Made by a program: the position numbers and the translations under genes. Below the pieces are notes generated by a model that made no database searches, was not told where the DNA came from, and saw only the letters and a list, made by a program, of their open reading frames with translations. A DNA stretch of 64,000 nucleotides from Struthio camelus (Eukaryota > Chordata > Aves > Struthioniformes > Struthionidae), in NCBI RefSeq assembly GCF_040807025.1, contig NC_090956.1:3646517-3710516 (forward strand), read 5' to 3'. Position 1 is the stretch's first letter. Each line of letters starts with the position of its first letter. Below, piece by piece: positions 47,901 through 59,900 of the stretch.

Positions 47901-50900
47901 AGCTCCTCCAGGTACATCACCTTCTTGCGGACCACGCAGCCGTAGTAGTGGTCTGGGGGGGACAGGCGCAGCGTGTCCCGGGAGCGAGCCCGAGGCACAG
48001 CCGCATCTGCCCCCAGCGTGGGGGGCTGGCGAGGGCGTCAGTCCTGCTGCCCAAACGCAAAAGGAGGGGGCTCCTCCTGGGGCTCCCGGCTAAATCAGGG
48101 AGCTCCCCGCAGCAGGGTGCTGGGGAACGGGTGCCGGAGTGGGTGGCCGCGGGGCGGTGGGAAGAGCATCGCCCCTCAGGAGGCCACTCACCCCTCTCGG
48201 GGTGCTCCAGTGGCTGCAGGTGGATGATGTCCCCTTTGTGGAAGCTCAGTTGGCCCCTGTCCTCTGAGCTGTGGTTCCTCACGGCCACCACGTACTGGGA
48301 GTCCTGGGCACAAGGAGGGCTGGCATGCATGCACACGCATGCACACCCATGTAAATGCACACACTCATTCACGCACACGCACGAAGACCACACAGCACGG
48401 TGGGCAGGGTCCAAGCACCCACGGCCACACAACCACCCCAGGGTGCCACCCCTGCACCAAGGCCCAGGCATGGCCCTGTCTCCTGGGCATCCCCTGCTGC
48501 CCATCCTGGTGCTGTGAACACAGGCATGGGTGCAGGACCTGGCCCCCAGCCCCCAGCTGCACCAGCCCAGCCGCGACCCGGCCCTGGGGCTCCCCCACCT
48601 TCCTGAGCTCCGTGATGAAGTGGTCGACCATGGCCTTGACCTGGGGGGCCTTTGGGGAGAAGAGGATGAGCTTCTCGCTGCTCAGGTTGAACTCCAGCAT
48701 GTTCCTGGACGGGGTGGTCACGAACAGGACGTCGGCATAGCTGGGGCAGGGCAAGGCGAGGGTTATGCACCCCGGCACCCCCAGCACCCAGCCAGAGCGA
48801 GCCCACCCCGTAGGCGTGGGCAGGGGCAGGGCGGGCACCCAGGTGCCCTCACCCGGCTTTAGGGGACCCTGGATCAGAGCAGGGGGCAGGATGCAACCAG
48901 TAATTAATCCCCTGGCGCTCCAGGCTGTGTGCAGTACCTTGCACACCCACAGGGCCGTACCCCAGCAGGATGAGTGCATGGGGCTGACAGCAGCCCGGCC
49001 AGGAGGTACCCCCACCAGCTCGGCAGAAAAGCCATCTCCGTGTCTAATTGAAGCCAGGAGAGCAATCACTTCAGTCTCCCACCCGCTCTTCCCTTGGGAA
49101 GAGCCACGGTGCCCAGGGGGTAGGGGCTGCACAGCACCCAGCCCCGCCGCCCCTACCTGTAGCCCCGCAGCACCCGCAGCTGCTCCCCAGGCATGTTGGT
49201 GCCCTTCACCAGCCGCAGCAGCTTGATGCCGGCGTGGGACACGGCCAGGATCTGCACGCCGGTCCCAACGCTGCCCTGCGGGATGGCAGAGTGCGTTAGC
49301 TGGGGCACGGCACCGCCGCCGCGCCATCCTGCTCCGCGGGCTGCTCCTCACCGTGGCGGGGAAGAGGCGCGAGAAATACACCTCGCAGCCGTCGCGGGCC
49401 GCGGCGATGATCTCCTTCTTGACGCTCTCGGTGGCCACGGGGCTGAAGGAATCCAGCTTGTTTTCCGCTGCAGGGAGAAATAGTCCCCCGGTGAGTGTCT
49501 TCCCTCCCGTCGGAGGCGCCAGGGCTGGCAGGGTGCTGGACACTGGCTTCATGGCGAGAGCGAGGATGTGCATCCCCTCTCGCAGCCCAGCAGGAACCCG
49601 ATGGCGAGGCAGGTCCTGCCCAGGGCACCTACTAATGCAGCAAGCCCGGCTGAGACCTGGCAGAACTCATGACTTTTCTAGATGACAAAGGGCTCATTGT
49701 CTTCAGAGGCAAAACTACCCCAGCGTAAGCAGGGCAGGTTTTTGGCTACCCAGGAAATGAAGATAGGCACCAGTGTGGCCAGGTCTGAGCCACCCCAGGT
49801 CCGAGCCCCCCTCCCCGGGACCAGCGGGACTCAGCGGCGGCAAGGGTTACCGAAGAGGGACTTCATGCGGAGCCGCTCCTCCTGGCTGAGCCGGACGCAG
49901 GTGTCGGAGAGCGTGTCGTTGAAGATCTGGGAGAAGGGGGTTAGGAGCGGCAGGGCCATGCCACACAGAGCAGTGTCCCCTCCGGCCCCCTCCTCCCTGC
50001 GGCGTGCCGGGACCACCCGTGCCCTCCTCTGCCCTTAGCTTTCGCCCTGGCAGCGGGGTTTGGGGACTCCTCAAGACAGGACGCAGCGGCGTGGCCGATG
50101 GGAGGCCCCAGCGTGGAGCAGGTCGCTCCTGCCCGGCCGCTCGGCTCCACGTCCGCACTGGCAGGGCAGCGGCAGCCCGTTCCCGGGAGCTGCTCAGCAG
50201 GGGAAGAGCGGACGGCCACGGCGGGCCAAGAAAACCCTCACCCCAGGACAGCAAGGTGCCAGATGGGGAACCGCCTCGGCTCCCAGCGCCGGGGGACCCC
50301 GGGAAGCCTGGGGGCTTTGGGACCGGTTCGGCATCTCACCTGCCGGAAGATGAGATCCAGCAGGAGCGGGTCGTTGGAGTTGTCCTTGGGGTAGAAAACC
50401 TGCCAGGAGGAGACCAGCGCGGCTATCTTGCGTGGCCGAGCTGGGGGCAGAGCCCGCGCTCCCAGGAAAATCCCTTTTATCCAAGCAGCAGTTGGATGGT
50501 GACCTTATCCAAGCCCAGCGGTACCAGGGACTGGCTCCGCTGGGAGCACGGGGTGAAAAACCCTACCCATGCCATGTCCGTGCACCCGAGCTCTTCCCGC
50601 CAGAGCCCGGCGTGCGGCAGCCCAGCCCCGGCCCCGGCCCCAGCCCTGGCACCTCTTTGCGGACGTATATTTTCCATGGCACGTTGCGGTAGGTGTAGAA
50701 GTCCTCGCTACAGCTCCGGTGAAGCTGCGTCTGGACCTGCTGCGCCTCGGACGGGAGCTCCCGGGACACGGCGACTGCAAGGGGAAAAAAGCCCTGCCTG
50801 ACCCTGGGACAAGGGCACCACCAGCCCCTCTCTGCCAGGGGAAACTGAGGCCCGGTGGCCCGGCGTGGCGCAGGCAGCGTTCAGCAGGGCTCAGTGGTCA

Positions 50901-53900
50901 TGCCACGAGGATGCTGCAGAGCCGGAGCCTGCGACCAGCCGGATCGGGAGTCACCGGCTCCATGCCCGGGGCCACCAGAGAGGACAAGGTGCCACTGTGC
51001 CCTGGGACCCCTCCATGCCGCAGCTCTGCCCGCGGTACCTGGGGGCCTGGTGGTGGACAGAGGACACCCCGCAGGCGCTCGCAGCTGGTACCCGGCACTG
51101 GTGACCGGCTTGACCGCAGCCACCGCCTCCCTGGGCCCCTGCGAGGCAGAGCGCAGGCTGCTGACGGGGCCAGCCGCTCGCCCCGAGCCCGGCCCGGGGG
51201 CGGCGGGGGCCGCTGCCTGCCTACCGCGGCCGCGGGCGCCGCCAGCTGCCCCTTCAGGATCTGCATGGCTTCCTCGTGGGGGTCCAGCTTCTTCCCGAAG
51301 ATCTTGCTGCCCTCCTTCCTGCGGAGACGGCACCCCGTGGCATGGCCAGCGCCCCGCGGCACGGGGCTGGCAGGCGACGGGGCGGCGACACGCGCCGGCG
51401 GCTCGGCCGGGGAGGCCGGCGGTGCCGGGGCCGCGTGGGTACCTGCCGGGCGCGGGGCCGCGCACCGCCGGCTGGCACTGCCGGATGATGTTGCGGATGT
51501 TCTGCGTGGGCCGCGGGAAGTGCTCCGAGTTGAGCTGCGAGTGCCGCACCAGCTCGCCGGGCCAGCGCCGGCCGGCGGGCGCTGCGGAGCGAAACGCCGC
51601 GGCTGAGACGAGCCGGCGGCGGATCCCTCGAGCGTCACCGCCGGGCCGGATGCCCCCCTCGCTGCCCCGTGGCGGGGGGACCACGCGGGGCCGCCCCGTG
51701 GCCCGTGCCGCCGTGCCTTACCGGCTTTCTGCACGTAGGGCTGGGTCTGCAGCGGGGCCGGCGTCCCGTCCGCCGCTCTCCCCTGCGAAGGCAACCGCGC
51801 CGTGAGCCCCGCGGGCAGGGGCTGCCCCGCTGGCCGTGGCCCCTCGTCCCTGGGGAGCAGCCCCTGCCAGGCAGGGTTCGGCCCCCCACCCCGGCTCTGC
51901 CCCACTGACCGGGGGCCCAGGTGGCTGGTTGGCGTCTGCCCGGCGCTGGGGGGACGGGGCTGGTTCTGCACCTGCGAAGGCAAAGGGGCAGAGGTGACCC
52001 GAGCCGGGGAGCAGGTGGGGAAACTGAGGCACAGCGCCAGGGCAGGCTGGGCAGGGACCCCGGCGTGCCCCGGCTGCTCACCCCACTGCTGACGCATCTC
52101 AGCGGGTCCAGTTTGCTCGGCGTCGCCACCACCGGCCCCCCCGCCTACGCCGCCTCCTCCCTTCATCCGCTGCGAGATGGCGGCCGGCTTCTCCAGCTCC
52201 TGGGGACCAGGCGTCAGGAGGGCCGGGGCCTCGGCCAGGAGCACCCCTCGGTGCCCGCGCCCATGGGGAAACCGAGGCAGAGCGCTGCGAGCTGGGAGCT
52301 GGCCCAGGCCAGGGGCCCAAACCGCCATCCCTGCTCCGCCTCGGGCAGGGGGGACGCCCGTCTCACCCCGTTGCCGTAGGAGAGCACCGGGTCGAAGAGG
52401 CTGTCCAGGTAGCGGTCCAAACCCTTCTGGGTTCGCGGCTCGCCGAAGTCTGCGTCTGCTCAGGGCACAGGGGAGGATGAGCCCGGCAGTGCCGCGGGGC
52501 CCGGCCACGCGAAACGGCCCCGCGAGCCGCTCCGGGGAGAGGGGAGCAGCCGGGCGGGAGCGTGCAGGGGGGCAATGCCCTACCGTGAGCCGGGTACACC
52601 TCGGCGGCCGGCGCGACCAGAGACGGCAGCGTAGGGGCTTTCACGGCTGGAGGAGGAGGGACTTCATCCAAATCCAAGGTGTGCCCCAGCACCCTGCGGA
52701 CGGCGGGGTTTGGCTGCGCATCCCTGGCTCCCATCCCGCCCTGCGTTTCCCTGCGGCGTGAGGCTCGGCACGGGGCCGGATGGCACCGCTGGCGCTGGGA
52801 GCCCATCTCTGCCCGCCTGCAGCACGGCATCCCCCTGCCCGGTACCTACGCCCGGCCGGCACCGCCACGGCTCTCCGCTCCCTCCCAGGTGATGAGGAAG
52901 TACGACTTCTGCTTGGGGAAGCCCTGGAGCAGCTCGAGGTCGGAGATGAGGTCTAGCACGTAGTCATGGCCGGCCAGCTCGGCCCACTGGGCGCCCTCCT
53001 TCATGGACACGGACCAGCCACGCCAGCCCTCCGCCAGCCCCCTGCCGAAAGTGAGGCCACTGGGCACAGCGGCACCCGGGCTCCACGGGGACGCTGTGCA
53101 CCCCACGGCCAAGCTGGCTGTCCATGGCCCACTGGGCATCACGACTCCCACCCTGCCCGGCTGCATGGGACCCCAGCATCACCCCAAAATGGTGCCAGGG
53201 CATCTGGCCCTGGGGGATGCTGTGTCCTGGGCAGAGGGGGGCATCAAGCCAACAGGTACCTGTGCTTTAGGATGTCCCCTGCCAGGTCCTCGCCGGTGCT
53301 CCAGGAATGGACGGGGCAGGAGAACCTGTCACCTGGGGAGAGACTGGCGGTGAGCGGATCCCGACAGGTCCTCCGCCGCCAGGGACCAGCCAAGCCGGGG
53401 CTAACCCTCTCCGGGTGCCCCTCCGCAGCCGTGCGCCCCGGCCGGCCCCGTGCCAGCACCCGCGGGCCCCGCACCGTTGAAGCAGTGGACGTCGAGGGCC
53501 ATGCTGGCTTGCCGCCTGTTGGCCGTCCACTCCAGCAGCGAGGGCGGGTAGGCGCGAGCCGCCGCGGCGCCCAGCTGCGCCCGCGCCATGGCTTGCATCA
53601 GCTTTCGCTGGCACACCGGCTTGTAGCCGGCAAAGGCGTAGTCAGAGACGAACCTGCGGGGAAGGGAAGATGCTGCAGGGTGGCCTGGCCGTAGCCCTGG
53701 GCACGTGCACCGGGCTGTCCCCGGGGCAGCCGGCATGTCCCCAGGCAGCGTCCCGCCCCGGCTCACTTGAGCAGGTACTTGTCGAAGGCGGCCGAGGGGG
53801 GGAAGGCGCTGAGGCAGGCGGCCAGCAGCAGCCAGCCCCGCTCCTCGTTGTTGACGTTGGTGTTGCGCCAGACCTGGTTGGCGGCTTGCGCCAGGATCTC

Positions 53901-56900
53901 GTCCCGCAGCCCCGGTGCCGCCAGCCCCTTCTGCACGATGTAGTTGCCGAAGAGGGTCTCCTGCGGGCCGCCCAGCCCCGGGTCGCCCATGAAGCGCAGG
54001 ATCTGCCGCGGGGAGAGCGAGGGCAGAGTGGCACAGCGGCACCGCTGGCCTCGGCCCTTCCTCCTACCCCGGCTCCTCTTCCTCCTGCTCCTCCACCCCC
54101 AGGGCAGGGATGGGGCAAAGGCTGGGATCACGGTGCCCAACCGAGGAAGGATGGGCCAGGGTGAGCCCAAAGGATGGAGCTGAGCATCCTGTTCCCACAG
54201 GAAGGGATGGAGGGGATGGAGGCATGGAGGGGAAGAAGGTGACAGAGGGACAAAGGGATGGATGGGTGGAAGGATGCAGGGATGGAGGGGATAGAGGGAA
54301 AGGAGGGCTGGAGGGGACGCAGGGGACGCAGGGGATGCAGGGGATGGTGGGGAAAGAGAGGTAGAGGGGATGGAGAGGACAGAGGCGATAGAGGGGATGG
54401 TGGGGACAAAGAGGATGGAGGGGATGCAGGTATGGAGGGGATGGAGGGAACAGAGGGGACAGAGACCACAGCCACAACGGGAGAGACATCCCAGCACAGC
54501 GAGGGCAGGCACCATCCCACTTACCAGCTTGAAAAGGCCGAGTGCCTCGTGGCACAGCTCCTCCTCCAGCCGAGTCAGGGGGGCAGCCAGTGGGGCCGTG
54601 AGCATCCCAAACGCCGGCTCCTGCAGCGACACCGCGCACCTGTGGCTACCCAGCACCCGCGGCGCCCGGCTGCCACCAGCCTCGGCCCGCGGGAAGGCAG
54701 CGTGAGGCTGCAGGAGGGTCGGGGCCATGGTGCTGAGCGTCATGTCGCAGCCTGGATGGGCGCTGGAGCAGGGTGCTGCAAAAGGGCAGGGGTGCAGGAT
54801 GGGGCCGGTAGCCTCCAGGCTGCCAGCCAGCACTGGGCTCAGGCTGTGCCAGCAAGGCCAGGTGTGCCAGTGAGGCCGAGAGCCAGATCTGGCTCTGTTG
54901 CCTCCATTTGGGATCCCAGGGACTTGAAAACACAGCACAAAAATAGAGGAGGAGGAAGAGGAAGGGTGCAAAGCAGCCGTGCATTGATTTGGGCCAGGGA
55001 CGGGGGGCCCGGGAGCAAAGCGACCTGATCTCCCGGCCCTGTGGAGTGACCGAGGCGTTTCCAGATCCGCCCTGAGTCGGGCATCCAGGAGGGCTCGGCC
55101 GGTCTCTCACGTCACTCCAAAAACCTCAGCGGGGTCCCCCCGGCCTCTGCAGACAACAGGAACCCACGGGGAGGACGGGAGGCCATAGCCTGGCTCAGCA
55201 TAGCGCCTGCAGCCGCCCCTGGGTCCGGCCCCCCTGGGCACCGTGGGGCTGAACCCGGGGCCAAATCCCAGCTTGGGCTGCGCGGGAAGTCGGGCAGCGG
55301 AGCCAAACTCGGGGACCCTGAATCTAATCACGCGGCCGCGCTGCCCTCTGGGGCACCGAGGACTACCCGAAATCCCATTTCGCACACCCAAAAAGGGCTG
55401 GGAGCCAGTGGCGCACAGCTACCCTCCAGCGGGGCTGCCGGCGCCTCCCTTACCTGGAAGTGGCCCCGCACGTACTTGGCCATGGGGTAGTTGTTGATGT
55501 CGAGCGGGAGGGTGAGCTGGGAGTCGGGCTGCAGCGCCGGCGGGGGCACCAAGACCACGCAGCCGGCGTTCACCTGCCCAGCGGCTGCGGCACAGGGGGC
55601 AGCTCGAACCCCGTGGCAGCCCAGCCGTGCCCCCGGGGCTGCCGCGAGCCGGGCCGGCGGGGGCCGCTTACCTGCCGCGGCCTCCAGCAGCCCCATGAGC
55701 TCGGCGGGGATCTCCAGGTGCGTCACATCCACCACCTCCCTCCTCGTCAGCTCCTGCAGGGCAGGGGCAGGGGGATGGGTAGACACGCGGCATGGATGAG
55801 GGCACCGCAGCATCCCGGGCCAAGGCCACGCACACCCATGCGACCTGCACACGCTTTGCACCCCGCGCTCCTTGTCTGCATGCATGCACCTGCTCGCCCA
55901 CCTGGCACCCCCTTACCTGCTTCATCCTCTCCTTCTCCTCCTCTGCCCGCCTGCGGGCGTCCTCCTTCCTCTGCAAGCAGAACAGCCGCACTGAGCGCTG
56001 CGCTGGCCCCACAGCCACCTCGCCTGCCTTTGGCATGCCACGTTGGCACCGTGGCCACTTTGCCCATCCGCTGGCAGAGAAAACCTCTGGGCAGGAGCCA
56101 GCCCATCACATCAGCCCAGCCAGAGGCTGCTCAGCTCAGCTCGAGGCACCAGGCCCTCTCTGGGGGTGCCCAGCTGCACATGGGAGGGACAGAGGACACA
56201 GCACACCTGCATCCCTTCTGGCATCACTGGGGTTTTGTCTAAAAAAAGGCTCCACTCAGGCCAAATGGGGCATCACGGGCAGGAGGTGGCCGGGATAGGG
56301 GTTTGGGGGGCTCAGGAAGGTGCAGACACCAGGACTGGCCCCATGCCCTCTGCGGACCTGCCACCAAGGACGCAGCAGGGAAGCTTCCATCACCCCCAGG
56401 CCCCGCTGGCCCCTGGTCGCCCCCGCTCACCTTGAGGTACCGCCGGCGGTTCACGTAGATGTGCACCAGCGACCTGAACCTGATGAGCGTGTGCCTCATG
56501 CGCCGGTACCGCTGCCTGCGGGAGGGTGCCCGTCACCACTGGCTCCCTGCGATCCCACCCCCAGGCAGCCCTGTGGCCCCTCCATGACACCAGCTCTGGC
56601 CCTACCTGGCGAGGTAGCCACGGGCCCGGCTCTGCAGGAGGACGATCTTGCGGCGCAGGGAGCGGAAGCGTCTCTTGATGAAGAAGGTGCGGGCGTAGCG
56701 CTGCAGGGTGAGCGCCGCCAGGTGCTGGGCACGGGCCCGCTTGCTTTCCAGTGCCTGGTACAGCTGCTCCTTGAGGAAGAGCTGGGGGAGTGATGCCATG
56801 AGCCTCGGCATCCCTGCTGCCAGCCCCACACTGCCCCGGACATGCTCTGATTCCCAGAGCATGCGAGCATGCACGGCCCCACAGCATCACTGATACCCCA

Positions 56901-59900
56901 GGGGCTCTGAGCACCCTTAAACACATACCGCCGCAGGGACGGTACCTTGCTCACACCAACGTAGTACATGCTGGGGGTGACAGCGCAGAGGTTCCTCAGC
57001 ATCTCCACGCAGTTGGTCCCATTGGGAATGACGTTGGACCACATGTCGACAAGGCAGCGGTACCTGCGCGAACACCTGATGCTATTACGGGGCCCATGCG
57101 AGACCCGGCCCGAGGGAGACCTCCGGCCACCTGCCTTGGGTGCCTGTCTGGGGACATCAGCACAGGCCCACCCTGTCTTCCCCTCCCGGTGATTAGCTCC
57201 ACGTTGGGAAAAGTAGCTTATCCTGGGCTTTTTCACCAAATCTGGGGGGTTCCCAGCTCCCTGCCACTTTCCTGGGCTCATGGGAGCCCCTGGGGCCAAA
57301 CGCTGTCTCCTAGATTCCCACAAGGTTTTTGGTCTTTCACCCCATGGGTGGTGGCACCCAACCATATCTGGGTGCTCTCCATCGTCCCCAGCCCCTGCAG
57401 ACACGTGGCGCCATGCTGCGGCACCTGTCGATGAAGACAAGGAAGGGGATGCGGATGGGGAAGCCCTCCTTCCGGATGCGGATGGTCTCCAGGATGCCCG
57501 AGTAGCGGAGCTGGACGCTGACAACGTCGGCCTCGAAGAGCCCTGGCTCCTGGGCAGGAGGGAGAGGGGCACTGAGTCCCTGACCCGTGCCTGGGACACC
57601 AGTGCGGGCCATGGGGGACATTGCCGCCCCACACGACTCACCTTCTTGTTGTTGGGTTTGAGGCAGCGCACGAAGAAGGGGTTGCACCTGTGTCAGAGAG
57701 AAACCAATGGTGGTGGGGCAGCAGGGAGGAAGGTGTCCCTCACTGCCCTGCTGGATGGCTCAGCCTAGGTTCATCCCTCCCCACCAGCTGCCTGCCTGCG
57801 AGCCTGATGTAGCTCCTGCCTGCCCTGCCCGCGCTGACCTCTCCATCTTCTCCACCAGGTCCAGGAGCGACTGCTGGAACCTGGCAGCTACAGTGGGGGC
57901 CTTGTAGCGCCGCGTCCTGGTGCTGTTCCTCCCCACCAGGCTCTTCTGCCGCGCCATCACCTGGGCATGGCCGAAGAAGAGGTTGGCCACCACCTTGGAG
58001 GAATGGGAAGAGTTACAAAGGAGGAAAGTGTCCACAGTGGTGCAGGGCTCCTGGGGGCACAGCACCTTCACAAGCCTCATGGGTAAAGCTCTGGGGACAT
58101 TAGGTGTACCCACAAGCTGATGTGTGCACAGGGACCAAAGGGGGCTAACCCAGACCAGTGCCTCCCACCACCACTGCAGAGACCCAAGGCCAGGGCAGGG
58201 CCCTACCTTGGTCCTGCTGCTGATGAACAGGTCCAGAACATCCTGCCGCACCTGGTCATAGTTTTTATCCAAAAATTTGTGCACCTGCCGAAGAGCAAAG
58301 CCTGGCACTTAAGAGCACGTTGGCACGACAGGGGAGGCGAGAAACTACTGGCCAGGGCACCATAGGGTCGGTGGCAGCTCCTGGGTCCCAGCCAGACCCA
58401 TTGGGGCTGTCCCTCCCACCCAGCATGGGATCAACCCATAAACAGCCATGTCAGCACTTTCTCTAATCCACCCTTAAAACCCTTCACTAAAGCCCAGGCG
58501 AGGTGTCTCACTGCCACGCACCTGGTAGGTCACCTTCCCTGCATAGTGTTTGATGGTGAACTCTGGCAGTGGCATCTTCGGCTTGGTGTACAGCGGGTTC
58601 ATTCCATGGTGGTAGTGACACTTCTGGAGGAAAGTGTGGTCTGTAGCCTGGGAACAGATACAGGCATGAGCGTGGATGCTCTGAGACGTGTCTCATGCTG
58701 GTTAGCAGCCCCAGGCACGCACGCATTGGCATGGGTTCACCCATCCAGGTGAACGAAGGCAGTATGTTGTGCCTCCAGCTACACAAAATAATGCCCTCCT
58801 CGGAGAGGGCATGTCTCTGGTGAGGACGTGTCCCCCCCATGCTGCACAGTCCATGGGCCAGGCATGTGGCATGGAGCAGGCAGAAATACAGGGTGAATCA
58901 AGGAGGTAAAAATCACTCCAGCCAGGGCTGCAAGCTGGAAGGAGCAATCACAGCTACGTCCAGGGCCCCTGCTCTCAGTTCTGCCACCAAGTGGCTGCAT
59001 GGCCACAGGTGTCTGCTTCACTATGCAGACATCAGCACAGAGGGTGCAATCACCCTTCTCTGTTTTAGAGGGCAGCTAGGAGGTTTTTTCAGTAATTCCT
59101 GCAAAAGCAGGTCCTCTGCGGGAAGTTGCTTCATGGGCACTGAGCTGGGACCTCTCAGAGGTTGTGCTGTCCAGAGAGACCTGCAGGGTCTCCCCGTGTC
59201 ACCTAGGAGCTGAGCAGCTCTGGGATGTGGGGACACCTGGGCATGGTGACACCCCAGGCGTGGTGACATCCTGGGTGCATCGCCCTCACCACCTTCACAT
59301 CAGGCAGCACCTCACCTGGGGAAAGCAGCTCTGGTCGTCGAGGATGCGGAGGATGCCATAGGGCTTTTGGGAGATGAGGTCAATGCAGGGCTGGTTGTCG
59401 CTGAAGGGGATTTCCTTCCACTCGATCTGCTCCCGGAGGTACTCCTCCTGCAGAGCAGGCCGGCTTAGTGATCCTGGCTGCACAGCTGAATGTCCCAAAC
59501 ACCAGGAACAGGCTTTTGGGCACCCCAAAGCCCCCAGCTCCGCAGCAACCCTCAAGGCCATGCTGAGGGGCAGCCTGAGGACAGGAAGACATCAGGGACA
59601 CCTTGCCTTCCCACCTGCTCCTCCTGGAAGACGATCTTGTTGAAGAAGAACTGCAGGTACTCGTTGGCGTAGTTGATGCATAACTGCTCGAAGCTGTTGA
59701 AATTGAGATCCTGCAGAGAGAGGGGGCCACGGTGCCTGAGACCACAGAGGAGCCAGCCCCAGCAAGCCCAGCTGGCGTCCCGATGCATGCCAGACCCATC
59801 CGTGCAGCCCTGGGTGCCACTGCTGGGTGGCACACGATGCCCGCTGCAGGGTGAGCTGCAGGGAGCGCAAGGAGTGACAGAGCCAGCCCTGCTCACCTCG

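Noticed and set aside
48365-49573. 402-codon frame over MYO15A exons 40-42 suggesting a fused exon
   Set aside because: Only exon 40 is in the MYO15A frame there. The rest reads introns and the following exons in wrong phase, and normal GT-AG sites give a consistent spliced frame.
51092-51096. Nearer donor for MYO15A exon 36 (gtacc after TSAG)
   Set aside because: It would leave phase 2 against a phase 1 acceptor and shift the frame; the donor at 51,038 keeps the frame into [10 protein letters not shown].
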